The notes under the pieces were generated by a model. That model saw nothing but the letters and a program-made list of their open reading frames with translations. It was not told where the DNA came from and made no database searches. Below, one piece after another: positions 18,316 through 24,591 of a stretch of 64,000 nucleotides of DNA (the first letter of the stretch is position 1; each line of letters starts with the position of its first letter). Origin of the DNA: JAJFHI01 sp050633705 (lineage in GTDB: Bacteria; Pseudomonadota; Alphaproteobacteria; Rhizobiales; Hyphomicrobiaceae). The translations under genes and the position numbers were made by a program. Location of the stretch: contig JBOEGZ010000007.1 of assembly GCA_050633705.1 (NCBI GenBank), positions 310,001-374,000 of the forward strand, given 5' to 3'.

Positions 18316-18756
18316 GTTTATCGAAGGCTCCTGACAGACCTGTTGAGACTTGAGTGGATCGCTTTGTCGGCTCCTCCCCCACACCGACCAGGGGGTAAAA
18401 GCTCGTGGCCAATTGCTTGGGCCAGATCACATCGAGGTCTCAGCAAGTGCAGCGCCAACTGGAGCTTGGGCGCGAGAATGCCTGCAGGTATCGTGAGGAA
18501 TTAACCTGAATAAGTCCCAGAACGCTGATTTTCGGGGCTGAAATGGTGTGTTTTGGTTGCCTGCTGTCTGGTTTGGCAAAGCAATATCGCCTAAAGTCTA
18601 TGAGGCTTGTCGGAGTGCGGGTGTTGTGTGGCTTAGCTGAACGCCCCAGAACTTCGGCCCATTTTTGGAGATGTTCATAAGCGTGAAGATACAACACGAT
18701 AGTAGTTGGCTGGATTTGGCGTGCCGGGTCAATCTGCCTGGGCGGGCGGGGTGTGC
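18316..18756. other. Intergenic region before the LuxR-type regulator
   Basis: 441 bases between divergent genes. No convincing gene or repeat seen; it presumably carries promoters in both directions. Confidence 0.4.
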
Positions 18757-19461
18757 ATGAGCCAGAGTGTTATCAAATTCACAAAGACGAGCGCTGACGC
18801 GCCAGGTACTGAATCGCAGCAAATGCAAGCTGGGCCTGAGGCGAAAACGAAGCATTCGATTGTGATTGCCGATAAGAGTTCGGTCGTGCGCGCCGGTCTT
18901 CGCGACGTGGTGCAGCAAGACGGACGTTTTGAGGTCGTCGATGTTGTTAGTGATGGATCGAACTTTATTAAGGCTTGTGCCGGCAAGAAAGTGGAAATCG
19001 GGATTGTTGGATGGGCGATGCCTGATATGTCGGGCGCGGATGTACTTGGCGTATTAAAACAGCAAAAACTTCCAACCCGTGTCATTGTTTATACCGGTGA
19101 CAACAGTCCGGTGGTTCTGCGAAAAACGGTAAAGGCTGGTGCATGGGGCTTTGTTTATAAAGGTGAAGACTCGTCGGTTTTAATGGACGCGTTACGAAGC
19201 GTTGCAAGTGGGCGCCTAAGTCTTCCGTTTGTCGATATCGATGCACTGACACATGATCCACTAGATACTTTGACGGCACGCGAACTTGAGCTGTTGGGTG
19301 TTCTCGCCAAAGGGTGGACGAATGAGCAAATCGCCTCGCGTATTGGCATTTCCCACAACACTGTGAAGTATCACCTGAAAAATTTGTATGAGAAATTGTC
19401 GGTCAAAAACCGCGCGATGGCTGTAGCTCTTTATATGACAAGTATTGTTGGAGAACGCTGA
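18757..19461 (+). CDS. LuxR/NarL-type transcription factor with degenerate receiver domain
   Basis: 234 residues: a 32-residue tail, a receiver-like domain (about 33-150) and a C-terminal LuxR helix-turn-helix (TARELELLGVLAKGWTNEQI). The fold-defining Thr (VYTG) and Lys (FVYKG) are kept. The phosphoacceptor Asp is a Gly (G85 in GIVGWAMPDM), and the second acidic-pocket residue is Lys (IADKSS). It is therefore unlikely to be switched by a histidine kinase, and none is nearby. ATG 18757 was chosen over TTG 18706 and GTG 18721 because it starts just before conserved sequence; its ribosome binding site is weak. Its targets are unknown; the serine-cycle operon starts 559 bases downstream. Confidence 0.85.
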   Translation: MSQSVIKFTKTSADAPGTESQQMQAGPEAKTKHSIVIADKSSVVRAGLRDVVQQDGRFEVVDVVSDGSNFIKACAGKKVEIGIVGWAMPDMSGADVLGVLKQQKLPTRVIVYTGDNSPVVLRKTVKAGAWGFVYKGEDSSVLMDALRSVASGRLSLPFVDIDALTHDPLDTLTARELELLGVLAKGWTNEQIASRIGISHNTVKYHLKNLYEKLSVKNRAMAVALYMTSIVGER

Positions 19462-19758
19462 CAATACGATCAGATGTGACCTGAAATAGCTTGCCGTGCA
19501 CGAGTACACGTCAAATCGTTCCAGTTGTTCGTCGTGCTTTGTTGATGTTTAAGCGGGCAACCCAGTAAGCAGACAACACGGTGAAAATCAAAAGCACTGT
19601 TTGCCAAAAGAAACTAAAGCGTGAACGATTTTTCTCTTGTCACACCGCGCACGTTATGCATGCTCCGGTGATGGAACCTTTTTCGCAGATGCAGCAATTT
19701 TGATGCAATGCTTTGACTTAAAGCGAATATCGGTCAGCGTTCGTTTTGTGCAGCTGCT

Positions 19759-19787
19759 CCGGGGTAGTCAATGGACTACCCGTTCGG
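19759..19787 (+). other. Stem-loop in the sgaA leader
   Basis: An eight-pair stem GGGTAGTC/GACTACCC closes on the four-base loop AATG. CCG (19759-19761) and CGG (19785-19787) can extend it past a three-base bulge. It lies about 235 bases before sgaA with no T-run after it. That favours an RNA control element or 5'-end protector over a terminator. Confidence 0.5.
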
Positions 19788-19925
19788 ACAACCACCTCTC
19801 ACCTAAGTAATGAAATTTTCTCGCCAGCCGGGTGTTGCGGCCAGTCGTTGAATAACGGCATCTGGCCCTCAATAGCTCTCAGCCAAAAAGACAGATGCAT
19901 TTTGCAACTGGCTCGCGGATGCTCT

Positions 19926-19939
19926 GAAGCGGCCGCTTC
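19926..19939. promoter_or_regulatory. 14-bp palindrome upstream of sgaA
   Basis: GAAGCGGCCGCTTC is its own reverse complement. It lies 81 bases before the sgaA start. It is a plausible operator for a dimeric regulator of the serine-cycle operon; as RNA it would make only a short stem. Confidence 0.4.
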
Positions 19940-20020
19940 TTTGCTGCCTCATTCTTATTGTGCTGGGCGGGACAAAAAGCTGAAACGGTAAAATACCAAC
20001 TCGAGAGGAAGCGAAAACCG

Positions 20021-21217
20021 ATGCTTGTGCAGCCACACCTATTTATCCCTGGACCAACGAATGTTCCTGAAGCGGTTCGCTCTGCGATGGACATTCGCAT
20101 GGAAGATATGCGTTCTCCCGAGTTTCCAAAATTCACGCTTCCGCTGTTCGAAGACATGAAGAAAATTTTCAAGCTGACCAAGGGGCGTGTGTTTTTGTAC
20201 CCGTCGTCTGGAACGGGTGCCTGGGAATCTGCAATCACCAATACACTCAATTCCGGTGACAAGGTATTGATGAGCCGCTTTGGACAGTTCTCATTGCTAT
20301 GGGTGCAGATGGCGGAACGCCTTGGCTTGAAAGTTGAGCTTTGTGATGAAGAGTGGGGTACGGGTGTCCCGCTTGAAAAGTATGCCGATATTCTCGCTAA
20401 AGACACAGCCCACGAGATCAAAGCCGTCTTTTGTACGCATAACGAAACAGCCACCGGTGTCACGAGCGACATCGCAGGTGTTCGCAAGGCACTTGATGCT
20501 GCAGGCCACCCTGCTTTGTTGTTCGTTGATGGCGTAAGCGCTGTGGCATCGATTGATATGCGCATGGACGACTGGGGCGTAGATTGTTGTGTCTCGGGCT
20601 CTCAGAAAGGCATGATGCTGCCAACGGGTGTTGGTATTCTGGCGGTGAGCGACAAGGCTCTTGAAGCTAGCAAGTCTTCAACAATGCCATGCGCCTATTT
20701 TACCTTCGAAGATATGATAGCCACAAATGACCTTGGTTATTTCCCCTACACGCCGCCGACGCAAATTTACCGCGGTATGCGGACATCCATCGACATGCTT
20801 CTGGACGAAGGCTTAGAGAATGTTTTTGCACGTCATACGCGACTGGCAACCGGTGTCCGCAAAGCTGTAGAGGCCTGGGGTCTTAGCTTATGTGCTGCGG
20901 AAGAAAAGTGGCATTCTGACACGGTCAGCGCGATAGTTGTTCCAGAAGATGTCGATGCCGTAGAAGTGATCAACACGGCTTATTACCGCTACAACGTTTC
21001 TCTTGGAACTGGCTTGAACAAATTAGCCGGCAAAGTTTTCCGTATCGGACACATTGGCGCGATGGATGATGTCATGTTGGGTGGTGCATTGTTCGGAGTT
21101 GAGATGGCGATGCGCGACTGCGGCGTTAAATTTGATTTCGGAGCCGGAACAGGAGCTGCGGCTGAATACTACAGCGCATCAGCAACAAAGTCTGCTGAAG
21201 CCCGCAAAGCCGCTTAA
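20021..21217 (+). CDS. sgaA: Serine-glyoxylate aminotransferase
   Basis: PLP enzyme that converts serine plus glyoxylate to hydroxypyruvate plus glycine, linking glyoxylate to the serine cycle. The 398 residues match the class V aminotransferase family (AGXT/SGA): opening FIPGPTNVP, PSSGTGAWE for cofactor phosphate, and the PLP lysine K196 in SGSQKGM. ATG 20021 follows GAGAGGAA by ten bases. It is first of five same-strand genes (sgaA-mcl-mtkA-mtkB-ppc). Alanine-glyoxylate activity cannot be excluded, but the neighbours favour the serine-cycle role. Confidence 0.92.
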   Translation: MLVQPHLFIPGPTNVPEAVRSAMDIRMEDMRSPEFPKFTLPLFEDMKKIFKLTKGRVFLYPSSGTGAWESAITNTLNSGDKVLMSRFGQFSLLWVQMAERLGLKVELCDEEWGTGVPLEKYADILAKDTAHEIKAVFCTHNETATGVTSDIAGVRKALDAAGHPALLFVDGVSAVASIDMRMDDWGVDCCVSGSQKGMMLPTGVGILAVSDKALEASKSSTMPCAYFTFEDMIATNDLGYFPYTPPTQIYRGMRTSIDMLLDEGLENVFARHTRLATGVRKAVEAWGLSLCAAEEKWHSDTVSAIVVPEDVDAVEVINTAYYRYNVSLGTGLNKLAGKVFRIGHIGAMDDVMLGGALFGVEMAMRDCGVKFDFGAGTGAAAEYYSASATKSAEARKAA

Positions 21218-21311
21218 ATCAACGCTTCCGTAACATTCACTTTGTGTCGAGCTGCGCTGTAGTATTCAGCGCGGTGTCAACACAAAGCTCTAAGGTAAGG
21301 ACAATAAATAA

Positions 21312-22268
21312 ATGAGCTATACGCTTCATAGCCTTAAGAAAGCCCGTCTTCAACGCAGTGAACTTGCTGTGCCGGGGTCGAACCCGACCATGATCGATAG
21401 AGCCGCGGGAAGTGCTGCCGACTATGTTTTCTTAGACATCGAAGATGCGGTTGCTCCGCCAGATAAAGAACAAGCGCGTAAGAATATTATTCAGGCACTG
21501 AATGATATTGATTGGCGGGCCAAAGGTAAAACTGTCAGCGTCAGAATAAACGGGCTAGATACCCACTACATGTATCGCGATGTTGTCGACGTGATGGAGC
21601 AAGCCGGTGACAAGCTTGATACAATCTTGGTGCCAAAAGTTGGTGTTCCAGAAGACCTCTATATGGTCGAAGCCCTGTGCAGCCAAATTGAAACGGCCAA
21701 AGGTTATACAACACCCGTTGGTTTGGAAGCCTTGATCGAAACCGCTCTTGGTATGGCGAATGTCAATGCCATCGCTGCAACGCCTGGTCGTTTGGAAGCG
21801 CTGCACTTTGGCGTGGCTGACTATGCAGCAAGCTTGCGGGCACGGACTGTTGTGATTGGCGGCCTTAACCCAGATTATCCAGGTGACCAATGGCATGCAT
21901 CGTTAACACCAATGTTGGTGGCGTGTCGTGCTTACGGACTGCGCGCAATCGATGGCCCATTCGGTGATTTTAGCAGCCCTGACGATTACATCGCTGCTGG
22001 TCGTCGTGGCGCAGCCCTCGGCTTTGAAGGTAAGTGGGCCATCCACCCATCCCAGATCGAGCTGGCAAACGATATCTTCTCACCACCTCCAGCTGAAGTG
22101 GAGAGAGCCAAGAATATCATCGCAGCTTTAAAGGAAGCTGAAGCTCAGGGTAAGGGTGCTGCTTCGCTCGACGGTAAAATGATTGATGCGGCCTCAGAAC
22201 GTATGGCACGCAACGTGATTGTCGTGGCGGATTTGATTGAATCATCAAAGAACGCAGCGAACGGCTGA
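21312..22268 (+). CDS. mcl: L-malyl-CoA lyase
   Basis: Splits malyl-CoA into acetyl-CoA and glyoxylate in the serine cycle. The 318 residues belong to the CitE/HpcH superfamily: FLDIEDAVAPPDKEQAR near the start, NGLDTHYMYRDVVD, VGLEALIETALGMANV, FGVADYAASLRARTVVIGG and EGKWAIHPSQI. These match, from memory, the Methylobacterium/Rhodobacter malyl-CoA lyase pattern closely. It starts 94 bases after sgaA and precedes mtkA by 66. Beta-methylmalyl-CoA activity is also possible. Confidence 0.92.
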   Translation: MSYTLHSLKKARLQRSELAVPGSNPTMIDRAAGSAADYVFLDIEDAVAPPDKEQARKNIIQALNDIDWRAKGKTVSVRINGLDTHYMYRDVVDVMEQAGDKLDTILVPKVGVPEDLYMVEALCSQIETAKGYTTPVGLEALIETALGMANVNAIAATPGRLEALHFGVADYAASLRARTVVIGGLNPDYPGDQWHASLTPMLVACRAYGLRAIDGPFGDFSSPDDYIAAGRRGAALGFEGKWAIHPSQIELANDIFSPPPAEVERAKNIIAALKEAEAQGKGAASLDGKMIDAASERMARNVIVVADLIESSKNAANG

Positions 22269-22307
22269 CGGTCAAAGTGAAATGGCGTGTGCTTTTCATA
22301 AGCACGC

Positions 22308-22331
22308 GTCTCCTTGCTGACGAAGGAGGAC
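22308..22331 (+). promoter_or_regulatory. Hairpin masking the mtkA ribosome binding site
   Basis: CTCCTT (22310-22315) pairs with AAGGAG (22323-22328) across a seven-base loop. The stem extends to GTC/GAC with one bulged base. AAGGAG is part of the Shine-Dalgarno AGGAGG (22324-22329) for the GTG at 22335. In RNA the site would be paired unless it is melted or the upstream gene is being translated. Confidence 0.5.
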
Positions 22332-22334
22332 GTT

Positions 22335-23516
22335 GTGGACATTCACGAGTATCAGGCCAAAGAATTATTGGCTCAATTTGGTGTGCAAGTCCCACGCGGT
22401 GGCTTGGCTTACAGCCCCGAACAAGCCACCTATCGCGCGAATGAAATTGGTGGAACGAAGTGGGTTGTTAAAGCTCAAGTTCACTCTGGCGCTCGCGGCA
22501 AGGCGGGTGGTATTAAGGTTTGCACGAACGACAAAGAAATTTGGGATGCTGCTGATGGTCTTCTTGGTCGCCGCCTTGTAACCAACCAAACGGGCCCACG
22601 CGGAAAGCTTGTTTCGCGTCTTTACATCGAAGAAGGCATTGAAATCGATCGCGAGCTTTATCTCAGTTTCGTGATGGACCGGGCACAGGAACGCATCGTA
22701 GTGGTGGCTTCTGCCGCTGGCGGCATGGACATTGAAGAGATCGCTGAGCGTGAGCCAGACTCAATATTGCGGCTCGTAGTTGACCCAGCTGTTGGTATGC
22801 AGTCTTTCCAGGCGCGCGAAGTTTCGTTTGGCCTTGGTATTGAGCCGAATGTTACAGGACAATTCGAGCGAGCAATACTGGGATGTTATCGTGCATTCCG
22901 CGATTTGGATGCGACCATGCTCGAAGTGAATCCGCTGATTGTGACAAAGTCGCAGGGCATTCTAGCCCTAGACTGTAAGATGTCGATTGACGACAATGCG
23001 CTGTTTCGTCGACCACAAATCGCTGAGTTGCGTGACAAGAGTCAAGAGGACCCACGCGAAACTTATGCAAGTGACCGCGGCTTGTCCTATGTCGGTCTTG
23101 ATGGTGATATTGGTTGCGTCGTCAATGGCGCAGGGTTGGCAATGGCGACACTCGATATGATCAAACTTGCCGGTGGTGAACCGGCCAACTTTCTCGACAT
23201 TGGCGGAGGTGCATCACCTGAGCGTGTGGCCAAGTCCTTCCGCGCAGTCTTGAAAGATACCAACGTCAAAGTTGTTTTGTTGAACGTCTTCGCCGGTATC
23301 AATCGCTGTGATTGGGTTGCCAAAGGCGTTGTTGAGGCTGTTCGTGAATTCAACATCAAGCAACCTGTTGTCATACGCTTGGCTGGTACGAATGTGGAAG
23401 AAGGTCACCGAATTGTAAGTGAAAGCGGTTTGGACCTTATTTCTGTTGATACACTTCGCGACGCTGCTGAAGCCGCAGTGGCCGAAGTGAAGAAAATCGA
23501 AACTGCTGCAGCTTAG
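22335..23516 (+). CDS. mtkA: Malate-CoA ligase beta subunit (malate thiokinase)
   Basis: ATP-grasp subunit of the enzyme that makes malyl-CoA from malate, CoA and ATP. The 393 residues look like succinyl-CoA synthetase beta (start MDIHEYQAKELL, VKAQVHSGARGKAGG, GGGASPERVAKSF). Succinyl-CoA synthetase and malate thiokinase cannot be told apart reliably by eye. Position directly between malyl-CoA lyase and PEP carboxylase, as in serine-cycle methylotrophs, decides for malate. GTG 22335 gives the family's standard N-terminus and has AGGAGG five bases before it; that site lies in a hairpin. Confidence 0.88.
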   Translation: MDIHEYQAKELLAQFGVQVPRGGLAYSPEQATYRANEIGGTKWVVKAQVHSGARGKAGGIKVCTNDKEIWDAADGLLGRRLVTNQTGPRGKLVSRLYIEEGIEIDRELYLSFVMDRAQERIVVVASAAGGMDIEEIAEREPDSILRLVVDPAVGMQSFQAREVSFGLGIEPNVTGQFERAILGCYRAFRDLDATMLEVNPLIVTKSQGILALDCKMSIDDNALFRRPQIAELRDKSQEDPRETYASDRGLSYVGLDGDIGCVVNGAGLAMATLDMIKLAGGEPANFLDIGGGASPERVAKSFRAVLKDTNVKVVLLNVFAGINRCDWVAKGVVEAVREFNIKQPVVIRLAGTNVEEGHRIVSESGLDLISVDTLRDAAEAAVAEVKKIETAAA

Positions 23517-23534
23517 TGAAGATAAGGACTGGAT

Positions 23535-24434
23535 ATGGCAATTTTAATTGATGAAAATACGCCCGTACTGATCCAGGGTTTCACTGGACGCATCGGCACG
23601 TTCCATGCGCAGGAAATGATTGATTACGGAACCAACGTTGTTGGCGGTGTGACACCGCGTAAAGGTGGAACAACTCATTTGGGTCGACCGGTTTTCAACA
23701 CGGTCAAGGGCGCTGTTGAGGAAACTGGAGCGACAGCGAGCATCGTCTTTGTGCCACCGCCGTTTGCAGCGGACTCGATCATGGAAGCAGCGGATGCAGG
23801 AATAAAGTACTGTACTTGTATTACGGATGGTATCCCGGCGCAGGATATGATCCGCGTCAAGCGCTATATGCGCCGTTACAAAAAAGCTGACCGGATGCGT
23901 CTAACCGGACCCAATTGTGCCGGAACGATCAGTCCGGGTAAGGCGATGCTTGGTATCATGCCGCCCAATATCTTTCTGCCAGGACGGGTTGGTGTTATTG
24001 GTCGCTCGGGAACTCTTGGCTATGAAGCGGCCGAACAAATGAAGGCGTTAGGAATTGGCGTATCGACGAGTGTCGGTATTGGTGGTGACCCCATTAACGG
24101 GTCATCGTTCCGTGACCTCTTGGAAGAGTTTGAGAACGACCCTGAAACCGATGCGGTCTTGATGATTGGCGAAATTGGAGGACCGCAAGAGGCAGAAGGT
24201 GCGCTCTATGCGCGTGATCATATGAAGAAGCCTGTCGCTGCATACATTGCCGGACTTTCTGCACCTGAGGGTCGAACCATGGGACATGCAGGAGCGATCG
24301 TTACAACATCAGGAGAATCGGCTGCCGAGAAAGTTAAGATCTTAACGGCGGCAGGTGTCACTGTTGCCCCAACGCCTGCTGACATGGGTGCGACTGTGCT
24401 CAAGGTCTTGGAAAATTTGAAGAAAGTCGCATGA
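23535..24434 (+). CDS. mtkB: Malate-CoA ligase alpha subunit
   Basis: CoA-binding subunit with the phosphohistidine that relays phosphate, 299 residues. The Rossmann CoA site opens the protein (QGFTGRIGTFHAQ), and the active His251 lies in TMGHAGAIV. It starts 18 bases after mtkA, as expected for a two-subunit enzyme. The same caution about succinate versus malate applies; context favours malate. Confidence 0.88.
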   Translation: MAILIDENTPVLIQGFTGRIGTFHAQEMIDYGTNVVGGVTPRKGGTTHLGRPVFNTVKGAVEETGATASIVFVPPPFAADSIMEAADAGIKYCTCITDGIPAQDMIRVKRYMRRYKKADRMRLTGPNCAGTISPGKAMLGIMPPNIFLPGRVGVIGRSGTLGYEAAEQMKALGIGVSTSVGIGGDPINGSSFRDLLEEFENDPETDAVLMIGEIGGPQEAEGALYARDHMKKPVAAYIAGLSAPEGRTMGHAGAIVTTSGESAAEKVKILTAAGVTVAPTPADMGATVLKVLENLKKVA

Positions 24435-24448
24435 GTATTTGACGATCT

Positions 24449-24482
24449 TAGAGGGCTCTGGCGGTTTGCAACCCCCCCTCTA
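24449..24482 (+). other. First hairpin between mtkB and ppc
   Basis: TAGAGGG pairs with CCCTCTA over a 20-base interior that contains a second small stem, GGTT/AACC around TGC. It begins 15 bases after the mtkB stop. No T-run follows. It could protect the upstream mRNA or pause polymerase before the next hairpin. Confidence 0.45.
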
Positions 24483-24540
24483 CGGATCGCGGAATCGCAG
24501 GGACCTCAACATAGAAATGAGGCCAGTTGCGACAACTGCG

Positions 24541-24580
24541 GCCGACGCTTCACTGCTGTGTCGCGTCGGCTCCTTTCTTT
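24541..24580 (+). terminator. Terminator-like hairpin in front of ppc
   Basis: GCCGACGC (24541-24548) and GCGTCGGC (24563-24570) form a perfect eight-pair GC-rich stem with a 14-base loop, followed by the T-rich run TCCTTTCTTTT. It ends 11 bases before the ppc start codon. It reads as a partial intrinsic terminator or attenuator that would lower ppc relative to mtkAB. Confidence 0.5.
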
Positions 24581-24591
24581 TGAGAGTTTCA

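Larger units (their letters stand above)
19462..20020. promoter_or_regulatory. Long leader of the serine-cycle operon
   Basis: 559 bases without a convincing gene. It contains a strong stem-loop (GGGTAGTC-AATG-GACTACCC, 19762-19781, flanked by CCG and CGG) and a perfect 14-bp palindrome (19926-19939). The sgaA ribosome binding site is GAGAGGAA at 20003-20010. In methylotrophs a LysR-type regulator (QscR) controls serine-cycle genes. I did not find a clear site of that type. Confidence 0.5.

Noticed and set aside
19746..19991. 81-residue plus-strand ORF in the sgaA leader
   Set aside because: Starts just before the stem-loop and runs through it, has no ribosome binding site and no recognisable pattern.
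21373..21392. GGTCGAACCCGACC resembling a tRNA T-arm
   Set aside because: It is inside mcl and no acceptor or anticodon stem can be built around it.
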